Below, piece by piece: positions 45,101-57,388 of a stretch of 64,000 nucleotides of DNA. The notes below the pieces were generated by a model, which was not told the DNA's origin, ran no database searches, and saw only the letters and a program-made list of their open reading frames with translations. Source of the DNA: Didymodactylos carnosus (taxonomy: Eukaryota; Rotifera; Eurotatoria; Philodinida; Philodinidae); contig CAJNOQ010000099.1 of assembly GCA_905250885.1 (NCBI GenBank), positions 1-64,000 on the forward strand. Reading direction: 5' to 3'. Every line of letters begins with the position of its first letter. Position 1 is the stretch's first letter. The position numbers and the translations under genes were made by a program.

Positions 45101-45418
45101 TAGGTCATAACTATTCGAATAGACTGACTCTATATTTTATTAACAACAGAAAGCACTCAAGTGATGACAAACACTATTATTATTATTTCAATGATTAAAT
45201 TAAATGCTTACAATGAATACTATATTATTTTGCACTTGACCCGTGTGTTCTCTAATCGCTTTAAATATCACATCCAGCTGTTAATATAAAAGCAAAACAC
45301 TTCAAAAATTTGTTATGAAGCACTTGTTTTAGATTTTCATTATTTTATTTACATTATGAAAAAATTATGTGACGAAATATGATCCCGATTTTTTAAAAAT
45401 ATTTGTTATTTTTTTAGT
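42136..45418. other. Non-coding AT-rich DNA
   Basis: Contains a CT microsatellite (about 44336-44351). The overlapping ORFs at 43407-43707 (-) do not read as a protein in either frame. Nothing else was recognised. Confidence 0.4.
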
Positions 45419-45623
45419 TCATATTACTGATCTATTGATTAAAATGTTCACATTCTGCCGATTGATTAACATTATAGAAATAGTACTAACCATTGAATTC
45501 GCTCTTCAATTCTATTTTTTCATCATATGCAAACGTTTTTCAATGAATTTTTATGACATTATTCATATTTTTTTCAAAACTGTAAATGATTTTAAATCAT
45601 ATTCAAATATTCAATCATTATAG
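45419..45623 (+). CDS. Possible terminal exon, TM7-like segment of a GPCR
   Basis: Acceptor GTTATTTTTTTAG|TT, then an open frame to a TAG. It encodes LINIIEIVLTIEFALQFYFF and then IICKRFSMNFYDIIHIFF. The pattern (acidic residue, hydrophobic helix with FxxFxxxxxKRFxxxF) resembles the TM7 to helix-8 end of rhodopsin-like peptide receptors, where NSxxNFxIYCxxxKRFR is usual, but the Asn and Tyr are absent. T-rich DNA readily gives such strings, so this is tentative. Confidence 0.25.
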
Positions 45624-46940
45624 GTAAACTATTCTTAAATACAATATAAATTGTACAAAATCCTTCATTGTCACAAATTTAGAGATAATAGGTATCGAGC
45701 TGCATTGTTTACATTTTTCTATCAATGGAATTGAGAGTGACAAACTAATCTTTTCAATAAAGTCAGACTTGGAAAATAGTACATCAGACCATTCAAAATA
45801 TCAAAATATCAAAATTTGTATGCAAAATTTAGCTTTCTTCAGCTTAGAATATGAGGTTAGGTAGAAACGTTACTTGTCATTTGACTATCGCTTTCTGCTC
45901 TCGAGGGACACCAGATGTCTACGTCTTTGATATAAGCTTTATTCTGTCAGAATAGAAGCGAAAAAATATTCCATTATAGTATTCTAAACTAAAACTATCA
46001 AAAAACGCAAAATCAATTTTATGCGAATAGAGAGATTCGAACGTATGAACTTAGCTTTGCAGTAAACTGCAAAACTAAATCTATTCTTCGGTGTCTATAT
46101 TCTGTACAACGATTGAAGTTTTGTAATCAACTCGTCTATGTCTTTTCTTCTACTAAAAAAGTAACAATGGCACATAACATAATCATCGATCAAAATTACG
46201 TCAGACACATTTCTAGAGCATTTTACTAGCATATATTGTTGTTTCTCTTCTTTTGGGAATACATACTGAAAATAAGGCATCTGACCATGTTGTCAAAATT
46301 TCTAGTTTTCTCCTGAAAACGGAGAGTTGGACGAGGTTATGTCCGTATGTTCTTCTTTCCTTCTCTACACCTCGAGCGTGTTTTTCTGCCCATCAATCTC
46401 GATAATTTCAAGTCATAGAAACTGGGACAAAAAAGAGAATATAAAACTCACACTGAATATGACACATTCGATGTTGTTTTTGCGTTACCTTTTTAGTTTT
46501 CTCAGGTATATGCCCTAAACAGGGTCATTCAAAAGTTGGGACTTCGAAACTTTTCACAATCGAGATAAGTAACACGCGATTAATTATAGTGTGAAAGAGA
46601 AGTAGGGAATGTTATACATAAAGATAGAGAACGCTTGCCGTCAATAGCATGAGTGCAGTAGAGACTTATTAAGATTCGTATTCTCTTCTTAATATTTACA
46701 ATTTCGTTTGTCTTACTTGCTTCTCACAAGCGTTCACTCAGTCGGCTTTCAATCTTCGCAGAGCGCAGTTGGCATCTAGTTCATTTTGCTCCTTCAAATG
46801 GTATGTTGCGCATTTTTGGTGAGAGAAAATATTCGACCAAACAGATAGTTACTATGCCTAAATGATCTTTTGAAAAATCGTGAAGACAATTCGAAAAAAT
46901 CTTGTATTAATACAATAATGAGATGTATTCGATGACGAAA
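45624..46940. other. Non-coding DNA with a SINE-like fragment
   Basis: Apart from the tRNA-like fragment (46022-46135), nothing was recognised. Confidence 0.4.
46022..46135 (-). repeat. tRNA-like SINE fragment, copy 2
   Basis: On the - strand: TTTGCAG-TTTA-CTGCAAA hairpin, then GTTCGAATC (B-box) and an acceptor-like end. The flank TATTCTGTACAACGATTGAA matches copy 1. Related text near 59660-59715 is a third, weaker copy. Confidence 0.4.
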
Positions 46941-47096
46941 CCCAGATCTCACCATGATCTTTCGTTTCACTATTACAAAACGGGATTTCGAAACTTTTCT
47001 CTATAGGAAAACGATATTTAGTTTTTAATTTTCCAAAACCTTCATTTTGTTTTCCAAAACGGTTGATAGAGGTTTTATAGTTAAGGAAATGTACAA

Positions 47097-47357
47097 TCCA
47101 TTGGAACTTTTGAAAATAATTAGAAAGTAATGCAAACTAATTTAAAAAGTCTTGTATTAAATTAGTGTGCATTCATTTTTTTCTGATTAAAAATCAATTC
47201 AAATCAATGGAATTTTAACCAGTTCGAATTAATTTATCAAGTTAAATAGATTTGAATTGATTTTTAATCAGAAAAAAATGAATGCACACTAATTTAATAC
47301 AAGACTTTTTAAATTAGTTTGTATTAATTTCTAATTATTTCCAAAAGTTCCAATGGG
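47097..47357. repeat. Perfect-looking palindrome of about 260 bp
   Basis: TCCATTGGAACTTTTGAAAA through the TTAATACAAGAC-type block to GATTTGAATT is repeated inverted on the right (ending TTCCAAAAGTTCCAATGGG). The arms are about 105 bp and nearly identical, with about 45 bp between them. Probably a foldback element or MITE. Confidence 0.8.
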
Positions 47358-47710
47358 AAAACCGTTTCTCAAGAACCAAAAGCCGTTTTGTGTAGAAGCA
47401 AAGTTCAGAAGCCCTTTTGGTGTTTGAGAAAAAAAAGTTTTTTCTAGAGCGTGCGAGATAATTGGACAACAAAAATTTTCTTCCATCGCACATACAAATT
47501 TGCATTATCTCACATGGACTCAAATCAGTTTTTTCATGACTTTCTCTTCTGCTGGTTAATTATCTGTTTATTTTTTTCTGGTTGACAACACTACTCTTAA
47601 TTCAAAGAAAAAAAGAAGAGTTGTCCGTAGAAGAAAAAAGTAGCATTTTTTCAAAGGAATGTTCCTACTTTATTCATTATCAAAAGCTTATAAGCTTTTC
47701 TGTACAATAA

Positions 47711-47873
47711 TCATGTACTTTGTCTCTTATTTCCAGTAATCCTAAGATGTTGACAATGTTCCAACTTCCTCTTTATCAGTACTGCATACGGAAACAGAGT
47801 GAGGGATAAAACTATATATGACTTACGGTTTGATCTTGGCTTTTTCCACGTTGAATTAAGTCTTGTTCTACTT
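47711..47873 (-). CDS. Possible last two exons of a minus-strand gene
   Basis: A long T tract with GTAG (acceptor) opens a 47-nt exon (47827-47873) ending ACC|GTAAGT. A 45-nt intron ends CGTATGCAG, and the frame continues (LLIKRKLEHCQHLRITGNKR) to a TGA at 47711. A - strand AATAAA lies at 47669-47674, 37 nt downstream. The other frame of the second exon (TDKEEVGTLSTS and stop) also looks protein-like but does not fit the phase. No upstream exons were identified. Confidence 0.25.
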
Positions 47874-48064
47874 CTACAAAAAAAAAAAATAAATATCTTT
47901 AGACATGGTGAATAACGTAACATTCCAAGAATAATGTCGTTACACGACGAAATGAGGGCGCTATCAGGCAGAGAAAAGGCTTAGTCACCGCTTTCGCACG
48001 ATTTATACGTGATAAGAAACTATGTAAAATAAGCTTTGCAATTCTCCTACACAGTGTTTTGTTG

Positions 48065-48742
48065 AAGGCCCACCCCCACCCAAAAATCCATTTCTGCTTA
48101 CGAGCATCCGATCTGTGAGGTAGGATGACCTCACAGTAAAAATTTCAGCCCGAAATATTAAACCTATCAAGAGCTAACTCACAATTAAGGTCCAAAAATG
48201 GGTCTTCGTCCGTCCCAGATTTCTCTGCCATTTTTTACGTTAGAGAGCTCGGGTTGGTTTTAAAATGTAGCTAAGATGTAGGGCTACAACTTAATAGGGG
48301 TCGATTTTTTAATTTCTCTGTAGTTCATTTTTTATAGAACTTTTACGTCATGATATGAAATTACGGGGGTGTAGGATCTCAAACATTTTCTCGTCAATGA
48401 CGTCAATTCTGAAATCGAAGAATCGGGCTCTGTTAAGTTGTAGTGTCAGACTTTAGCTATGATTTAAAACAAACCCGAGCTTTCTAGCTTTCAAAATGGC
48501 GGAGAAATCTGGAATGCACGAAAACGTAAAAGTAAAAAATCTCATTTTGAGAAAAACGCAAAATACTTTTTACAAGTGTATTTCATAACTATTCATTGAG
48601 TAATAATGTTTTTTACCCATCGTAAACAGAATAAATTATAGTGCATTCGATAGCGCAAGTGATGCTCTATCACATGCACTATCAAACAAAAAATCGAAAA
48701 GTTTGACGAAAGTCGACCTTTTTTGGGTGGGGGGTGGGCCTT
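48065..48742. mobile_element. TIR element of about 680 bp (AAGGCCCACCC ends)
   Basis: Left end AAGGCCCACCCCCACCCAAA, right end TTTGGGTGGGGGGTGGGCCTT. Internal blocks are also inverted: GAGCTCGGGTTGGTTTTAAA at about 48246 pairs with TTTAAAACAAACCCGAGCTT-like text at about 48464. No coding capacity and no clear target duplication. Confidence 0.75.
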
Positions 48743-48774
48743 AAAATCACATAATCTTCCTCTTTTTTAACGTA

Positions 48775-49684
48775 TTATAGTAGCTTATCCTGATTCTTCG
48801 TCCTTACCTCTTTTTGATCATTTTTTTATGCAAAATCGAAGACCTTTCAAAATGCCATTGCATAAAAGAAGCAGCCTTCCTCTGCTTTCACATATTACAA
48901 TATTGAGAGGAAGTATCAGATAAATTCGAAAGTTCCTTCATCCTCTCACACTGAAAAAGAAACCTGATGTTTTGCTTACGCTTACCTAACACGCTTTTCA
49001 AGTGGTGTTTGGAATATTAGGTTTTCCAATATGAAAAGTTCTGTGAGAATCCACATTTTTTGATTAAACAAACTCGATATGTTCGATGGGCAAAATTCAG
49101 CAACGACATTAGAACACCTTTGAAAACAGTATGGAGTATCTACCATATAAAATTCTCCTTAATTTCACAAAATTCTAGGAAGATCGTAATAGTCGTAGTA
49201 GACACTTCTTGAAAAACTATATCAGATAAGTATGAGCAACTATACGTCAATTTTTTTTCCAGTGGCCTAACTGAAGGATCTATTTTCGAATTAGCGATGT
49301 CAACTAAATTAAAAAAAAGCGAAAGAAACTTAACTAAAGAGGAGACATGTGAGGGACTTTTTTCTTACGCACGAAGGCAAGACAAAACACATTATTTATT
49401 GTACAATGTCATTAAGAAAATTGAAATGAAAACGTAATGAAAAAGTCAAAAGTCTATTGGAAATAGTTAGAAGAAAGTCTTGCAAAGGGGACACTGGGTA
49501 AAACAAATCTGAAAAGTGTTCCTCGTATGGGAAGACATTTGGAAACCTCGTTTCGAGTTCATCTGATACTTCCTCTCAATATTGTAATATGTTAAAGAAG
49601 AGAGCAGCCATATCCTCGAGATTCTATTAGATTATACATAAAGGACCGATCAAAAAGAGGATGAAGAATCCAGATAAAGTATCT
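48775..49684. mobile_element. Foldback element of about 910 bp
   Basis: Left arm (TTATCCTGATTCTTCGTCCT to CAATATTGAGAGGAAGTATC, about 48785-48930) returns inverted at about 49555-49684 (GATACTTCCTCTCAATATTG to GAGGATGAAGAATCCAGATA). It lies only about 30 bp after the previous element. Confidence 0.7.
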
Positions 49685-51153
49685 TCGGGTGAGAGGCCAT
49701 GGAAAGAGTTACCCGAAAATGATCTTGACCGCCGAGATCCTTCTATACCATAAACTACGTTTCCACTCAAGGTTATGTGAGTTTCAACTAAACATGTCTT
49801 TAACATGAAACTCCGAGTATTGTGGAGGGTCAGGTACAGTTAGATTTATCCTTCTGTTATTTATTATCAGTAATACATTGCTCTACATTTGATGTTTTCT
49901 ATAGGAATACGTTTTTATAAAGGATTTAGAACAATTCTTAGCCTTTCTATACATATTGCATGCGCATTTCAATCTGTCGCTCGATTAATTTTTTACAGAG
50001 GATTTTGTTGTTTTATTTTGTTATCCTTCGCGATTGGATGCTGAATAATATTATTAACTATCTGATTAACTGTGCTTACATAATCTATTTACCTTGATTT
50101 TGTTAAAAAAGTTTTTATTCGTGTCGTTATTGCTGTCAACTGTAATAAACACACTAGAAATATTAATTGATATAATAATTTTTTTTCCTAGCCTTAAAAT
50201 TACACACGATACAGTCGATTGATAACGGAAATAAAAGTAAAAAATATATCGGCGTATGTGTATGAATGACGTAGAATATAATAATCAAGGTTACAGCTAA
50301 TTATAAATTAAAGTTGCTCCTTGAATTGTATTAAAAAAGGTAGATACGATGACGAATTCTTTATTATGTAGAACAAGACTTGAATTGGATTTGTGTATAA
50401 ATCATATACGAATTGTAAATTTTAGTTAACAATTATGCCAAGGTCGATTAGTTGCCAATTTGAACTAAAATGAAACGAAAATAAACGGATGTTAGTTTCA
50501 CTCGTAATAAGGATAAAAACAAAGTATATTCAGCTCTGGGCAGTAATCTCAAATAATAACGGTAATAAAATACTTTAAGATATTTCGACTGATATTTCAC
50601 TAATTTAGACGCTTGGTATGCAAAAGGTGATAGTAAAAATATTTAATTATGAATCAAAATCATATGTAAAGAAAATTTCTTCAAGAACTACCAGAGTCGA
50701 GATAAATCGCATGTTTTGAACTACAACTGGCCAAACACAGGGGAAACTTTTTGAGGGAAAATTTTTTCTTTTAGTCTTTAGAAACCATCAATGGATAGGA
50801 TCCAACGTGGTTCTTATAACGCTTGTATTGAATATACGGTGTTTGAAGGGTGGATTGTAGCCTTAGGAATATGCTGCCCAATAACTGTATAATCCTACCT
50901 TGTCGACAACATTCTTATTAATTCACTTTCTGACTAGTTTTTACTATAGCTATTTTTTATTATTCACTCATGCTAATTTTTTTGACTAAAAAGTAACAAA
51001 TCTAATCATTTTTTCGTCACGGATCAGTGATTCAATATTTATACAAGAATGCATGGGAAAAACAAATGTTAATTAATGATACCAAGAAACAAAAACCAGT
51101 AACAACACCCTGGTAGTAAGCAGTCCAAGGTACCCTCTTTATACCCTCTTTTC
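49685..51153. other. Non-coding AT-rich DNA
   Basis: No ORF of note and no repeat recognised. Confidence 0.45.
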
Positions 51154-51293
51154 TTGGTTCTGTGAAGTCGGAAATATTCTTATTCATATTTTAAAATACC
51201 CTTTGAGTATTTCAAGGTACCTCGGGGTACCCTACAATACTCAAAGGGCATTTTAAAACATGAATAAGAATATTTCCGACTTCACAGAACCAA
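51154..51293. repeat. Hairpin-forming inverted repeat of about 140 bp
   Basis: TTGGTTCTGTGAAGTCGGAA to CCCTTTGAGTATT is followed after about 24 bases by its near-exact complement (AATACTCAAAGGGC to CCGACTTCACAGAACCAA). The spacer contains GGTACCTCGGGGTACC. It borders the left arm of the 51319-52225 element and may be part of it. Confidence 0.8.
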
Positions 51294-51318
51294 AAACATC
51301 TACATTTAGTCACTGATA

Positions 51319-52225
51319 ACGGGTGACGCATAAAGAATGAGCATCTCAGTATTTTGTGAATATCTTCCTCAGTTTCGATACTCTGACTTGATTTTCTTTT
51401 CAAAAGATAGCCCGTAGAATTCTCTACAAAATCCAATAGAAAGAGCTCTTCAAAAGGATAACTGGAAAACCATATCTGGCCAGCAATGCTATACTACAGA
51501 AGGTCCACTTCCGAAAGCACTTTTATACAAAACTAATTATTTCTCTTTTTCTGACTAAACAGATTTCAGGCCATTCTAAAGCAAGTTTCCTATGTATTTA
51601 GGTGTACTCTTTCTAACAGAGTTCAAAAAAGATCTTCAGATAAGTCTGACAGGTTGCAATGGTCAATGTTCTTGAAAAGACGAGGTGGAACCACTGATCA
51701 TTCTCCTTAGTCGTACCAGTTATTACAGAAAAGAGCCTTTGCAACAGTTTGCTCGGGTAAAAATGAAAGAAATTATACTTTCTTTCAATTTGGTAATAAA
51801 TCTAAATACGTATTAAATGTATATTTGATTTAACTAAATCAAAATTTTGATGAACCTCAATAAAACGTGAATAAGGAAAGCACAAACGAAATGTTTTGTT
51901 CGGATAGATTTACAGTATACCAAAAAAGTATTCGGTCAACTGATAAAGCTTTTCATGGACTGACGTATTCAGTTTTTCTGCATGTGGTCAAAGAGCGACG
52001 CAAACTTACAAAAACCAGAAACAGTAGCTTGAAAGTGGACGTTTTTGTAGTATAGCATTGCTGGTCAGATATGGTTTTCCAGTTATCATTTTGAAGAGCT
52101 CTTTCTATTGGATTTTGTGGAGAATTCTACGGGCTATCTTTTGAAAAAAAATCAAGTCAGAGTATCGAAAACTGCGAGAGATATTCAGAAAATACTGAGA
52201 TGCTCATTCTTTATGCGCCACCCGT
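51319..52225. mobile_element. Long-armed inverted-repeat element of about 907 bp
   Basis: Arms 51319-51513 and 52029-52225 are inverted copies with over 90% identity by eye (shared blocks such as GCATAAAGAATGAGCATCTC and AGCCCGTAGAATTCTC). The spacer of about 515 bp is unique. The ORF MDFVENSTGYLL appears once in each arm on opposite strands, showing it is a by-product of the repeat. Confidence 0.8.
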
Positions 52226-52751
52226 TAGAAACCAATTCTGGTTTTCCGGGATTGAAATACCCTTTTTGGTTTTGTAGGATACCCTTTTTTTTTAGAGCCG
52301 ATGGTACAAATGATTTTTCGAAATAAGAAAAAATCTTTCGAATTATTTGTCTCATAGTTTAATGATTTCTATGTGGTAGCACATAAATATTTATCCTTTA
52401 CAACAATCAGTATGCACACGCAACTGTCCAAACACCAACCTAGACTCGCTCACTAACGGAAAAATGTTCAGAGAAAGAAGAGACAGTTTTTTCATTTCTG
52501 GAAGAAAATTTCATTTTCTGATATCCCATTCAAAACACGGCTTAAAAAGTTCGATGCTTTAATGAGAAATTATTGTATCAGCAATAACAGTATTCAGTAT
52601 AACTCGCGTTTCTCAAAGATAAATTCTCATTAGAAAAATCGCGTGTTTTATGTATTTAACGGAACAATGATCTTTTTTTTCCCGTAATAGTTCATATCTG
52701 TTTACAGAAAAAAGAATGTAAAGTGTAAAGCAAAGACCAGTCAGTACGAAT

Positions 52752-53318
52752 CAGAGTTGTAACCGGTTGAGAATTTTCAAACCGGTCCCGTTTAAAAAGC
52801 TTTTTAAACCGATAAAAATCCGCCGGTTCATTAATTTTTTTAACCGGTGAAAATCAGTGGTTTTAAAGAAATTCGTTTTTCTCAATTTGCACGAATTTTT
52901 ACGATTCTTTCCAGAAGGGAGATTATGTCGCAGCTGTTAAAATTCGTAAGATTTTGTTCATTAATAGCAAAGAAAGATAGATTCAAAATCTAGAGCCTTG
53001 CTTTCTAGAAGTGTTCGTTAGATATGTGTATAAACGGCAAAAAAAAGAATTTGCGTTGGAATCGATAAGAAGAGATATAATAACAAATGAGATCACCTGA
53101 CATTGTTTTGATTGTACTCCTTAAGGGAAAAAAACAATCTATTAGAGAAAAAAGATATTGAGAATAACAGAAAAACTACAGCTGATATTTTGAAACGAAA
53201 CTGTTTTATTGTTTTGATAAAAGCGCTAAACTTGTTCTCATAAAGTTGAAACTGATGAAAAACCGGCTGGTTAAACTGTTTCAACCGATCTGATCCGGCC
53301 GAACCGGTTACAACGTTG
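52752..53318. mobile_element. hAT-type MITE with 8-bp target duplication
   Basis: Starts CAGAGTTGTAACCGGTTGAG and ends GAACCGGTTACAACGTTG. The GTTGTAACCGGTT core is inverted at the two ends, and AACCGGTT-like blocks recur inside. Flanks GTACGAAT (52744-52751) and GTACGCAT (53319-53326) form an 8-bp duplication with one mismatch, as expected for hAT. 567 bp, no transposase. Confidence 0.75.
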
Positions 53319-53326
53319 GTACGCAT

Positions 53327-56300
53327 ACTGTCAGCTGTGGTACTACTATTGTTATTAGCATTATTTCCAGTTACACGTATTGTTCGTATTAAATAGATGT
53401 GACGAAAAGTTATGAATCACTACTATTCATAATAACTCTGAGATTTTTCTCTTTTTATTTCGATGTATTTTCTTCTTGTTGCCATGATTCATTTTTTTGG
53501 AGCCATTGGGAAATCTGTAACAATATATTACATTGATTTCTGAATTCTTTTTTTGCGAAAATTATCTTGAAAAAGTACTGCTAACTGATAAATTATACAA
53601 AAGAAAAGATTCTATATTTAGATTCAGCAAAAAAGATCAAAAAGTATTTTCAGAAAACAGCGTAATTAAAGATAATGTTTCAAACTTTTCATACATTTGT
53701 ATAGCCAGATTTTTTTAAAATCGTTCGTCTTATCTCAGTCATGTGTGCTTGGATTTTTGTAGTTATCCAATGCTGTTTGAATTCTCTTTAACTATTACCT
53801 TACGACAGAAAGCTGAGTGTAATTTTCAAAAAAAAAAGTCGAAGTGACGTCAATTTTTCGACTCTGAGCTTCGCTAAATACAATTTCAAATTGATTTGTT
53901 CAGCTCTTTGAGTAAATAAAATCATCTGTTAAACCTGACTATGTCTGCCAAGGACTTTATTGTATGTATAATCTGAGACACGTCTTGTGGACTTAAAAAG
54001 CTCCTATAACATACTTCTTGACGCCAGGCAATCGGACATCTAGAACATATCAAATTTTTACTGAACTTTACTGCTTGATGAAAACGTACTACTTTAACGT
54101 TGACTCATTACGTTAAGTATGGAGCAAATGCTTTGATGTCCATATGTTTTCAAATTTTGCTTGAATCTCACGTGATTTTTCAATGATTATGTGATGGTTT
54201 GATTCATATATTTTGAAATGTTTACGTTGCTCTGTCACTCTCACTACAAACGTGGTAGAGTTCTAATGAAATATTCAATAGTGGTATTATCACATATACA
54301 CTTACTGAGACAGAACTATCATAAAAACGAAGACACTCAGATCGTGTGTATTCGTGTCATACGATAAGCATCATCCTAAACGATTATTTATCTTATCGTG
54401 TATGACATTAATAAAGAGATAGGAATGACGTATGTGAATATATATATATATATACTGATGTGTTATAGTTTGTCATAATTTACGTCAAGATTTCACTCAA
54501 AAGAAGAGTGAGGGTTGACGAATGACACAACTAAACCATCATTTGTGTATCGTATTTTTCCAGTTCTGCATTACAGTTCTGAGAGCCTGTTCTAAACTCG
54601 AAAGATACTTTCTTCCTTTACACAGTCTTCCGTATTCGCTATTGATTTATTTTAAAAAGTAATCCAGGATAATAAACGTAAAAATAATAAGCGTAAAAAC
54701 CATAACTGAAACACTTCATCGAATTTTAGAGAGATGGAACTTGCGCTTCTCATCTGTCCATTTTATATGGTACTTTTCGAAATAATGCAACAACGTCTTT
54801 TGTCAAGAATGTTTCTATCTTTTAAGCATAGAATGTATGTAAGCTAAGGGCTGTATGTAAGTTTTGGGAAAATGAGACACAAAAGACACAAAACCGTCCG
54901 TTATTCATACTCATAAGTGTTTTTTATTTTCTATAACTTATTTTCAAGTTTACAGTGCACTAATTTTTTTTATTCCAACTATCGGCTAAAACGCGTACCT
55001 GTCACCCTCTGTTGCGATGGGTTAAAGGTTGAAACGAGACTCTTTTGCTTATTCTGTTCTCTAACCGAGTACTAATTTTAAAAAATGTATGTGACCTGAT
55101 AGAAAAGGATCTACTATTTCCAATGATCACCTTGGTTTTAAGTTTAGTTGCTCCCACCCATTCAGGAGCAATGGCCTCGTAAATCTCCCTCATTTCTGAT
55201 GTAATTCCGTCACGAAAGCGAGTAATAACTCTCTTTACGCTTTACCTGGTGCCTTCTGGAAAAAATCAAGCAGATATTTGGACTGAGCGCTTCGAGAGCT
55301 GTCAAACCATGTATTTTGTTTTGCATTTCAGTTCATTCTTAGAGGAGAAAACATGCATGACGGAATTACATATCTATTCTTCAACGAAAAATACACTCAC
55401 GAGAAGATCAGTTTTTAAGCTGGCTCTAATCATATACTTTTTTCTAAGAGGGGTATTGTCCCACAGACCGATATTTTACGCATAAGAACGTATCGAATAT
55501 ATTTTTTTCGGTAAAAACCCTTCTTTTGTTTTTTCTCGTATCGACTTGGCCAATTAATTTGTCATCTTCAGTTGCAGCGCGTTGCGTCATACTTTTTCTC
55601 TCAAAACAGCCTTAAAAGCTCATTATCAGATACAGTTTTTTGTGGATTACGAATATCGACTTTAAAACGAACGAAACTGAAATTTTTAAACTGAAAGCAC
55701 GAATTTTAAATTTTGTGTGTTTTTATTTTAATTTCCTGACCTACTTAGCTTTTTACAAAATTTTAAAAAGTATCCGGTGGATAAAAAATTAAATTCTCTA
55801 CAAAATGCACTATTGATTTTGTCAAAACAATCTTAAAAAACATATCTTACACATTAAAGAAGTTTTAAATGGTTTTTGTCGAAATCAAAATGGTACTTAC
55901 TATTTTTGAAACAATTTTATGAAAATCAAAAACATTTCTCTCACCGTTTTGTTTGCTCAGTTGGATAGAGGGCATTCGGTTGCATAAGACTCCATGCAAA
56001 TCAAATTTATAGAGGTATTTTTACTGGTAGAAATATAGCGATAAAACCCACCGCAAGGAAAGGGAAAAAACTGATGTAATTCCATCACGGAGCCATTGCG
56101 CTTGTTTCTTTCAATTTAAGCGTTTGTGAGTGAAAGGAAATAGATGATTCGAAAGCTCTTTTTACTCTCTATAACTTTTATGTTAGACTTTTTTTCTGAA
56201 TATGTTTTGTTTAAGAGCACTTTCAAAGTTTGTAGAACACTAGAAAAAAAAGGTCAGAAAATAGTTGTCCTGGCATCTATTTTGCTTATAAAAGCTGTTC

Positions 56301-57388
56301 TACTGAACCGGTTCAATCAAAATTTTTATCATAAACCAAGCATCCTACCGCACATATCTACTAAAAATTTAGTCAACTTTCGTTTAGTATTTGAGGAAAA
56401 ACAGAGAGCTCAGAAGGTGAAAAAATGCAATGAACCAGCTTTCGCTAAAATTTGAACCAACACCAGTATAATAGCGATGCATTATAACGGCAAGACTCCA
56501 TCAGATACAAAAGTACAAATAAACTAACAGTTTTGAAACTTTGCCAGTGCAAAGTTAGGATCGAGTGGAAATGTATCAGCCACACTAGATCAAATAGCAA
56601 CTTGTTTCATAAAATAATATTGAAAAAAGGGAATTTTAAAAATAAAGTTTAAACCTATGTCTGGCATATATCCGGCTTATTGTAGCTCATTGCTAGAAAA
56701 ATACAAGGAAAGATTATTTAGTATTTCTTTGAGTTGGCCCTAATAAAGGCATACAGAATGACAGAATACTTCAAGCCATTTATACAGTTTCGATCAAACT
56801 CCGTATAAGCTACTTGCAGTCAAGTCACTCAGCTGTCAAAGATATTTTTCTTTCGACAGGATTGAATCATCCAGATTCGAGCCACCATGAATTACATCCA
56901 TAAATTTTGATTTTCTCAGTAAAACTTTCTGTCTATTAAGTAGACATGCTGTTATACAACGAAAAGGTGGCACAGTGTAGGATACAGTAAACGTGTCTTC
57001 TGCAGAGGTAATATTAAATGTCTACGTTATAAGTTACTTGTTGATACAACACATTTCAGAGCACATCTCTCATGCCTTCGTGCATAACACATTTTTATGA
57101 AAAAGAAGAAAAATTGAATTATTGGGTAGGTTTCAGGGATGTCATCTCTAAAGGTCCAAAAAGGGGACAGCATGTTTTTATATTTCAAATGTATTTTCTT
57201 TTTTTGCTAGTTACACCGATTTTTTTCACACAAGAGAAATATATTCACATAGCAGTACAAAACAAATTCATTTTTAACAACAACATAAAAAAGCATAGAT
57301 ATTTATTATACACGTTATCTTTTGAAATTATACTTTTCACCGATTGGATATCTGTTAAGGTTGCTACCATCTATTCCCAGTTGAACAA
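53327..57388. other. Mostly non-coding DNA
   Basis: Contains an AT run (about 54437-54455), a - strand open stretch near 55050-55193 (MREIYEAIAPEWVGATKLKT) with coding-like composition, repeated GATGTAATTCCGTCAC-type blocks at 55198, 55353 (inverted) and 56073, and a tRNA-like stretch at 55942. It is probably transposon debris. No gene can be supported. Confidence 0.4.
55942..56015 (+). repeat. tRNA-like stretch (SINE head or tRNA relic)
   Basis: TTTGCTCAGTTGGATAGAGG is a strong A-box and D-arm match. It is followed by a TTGCAT-ATGCAA hairpin and CAAATCAAAT in place of a B-box. The anticodon arm is misplaced for a canonical tRNA, so this is a relic or a SINE promoter. Confidence 0.4.

Noticed and set aside
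48065-48742. GGGTGGGGGGTGGG run as a regulatory G-quadruplex
   Set aside because: It is simply one TIR of the transposon-like element; no gene lies nearby to regulate.
51212-52326. MDFVENSTGYLL ORF found twice
   Set aside because: The two copies lie on opposite strands in the two arms of one inverted repeat; not paralogous genes.
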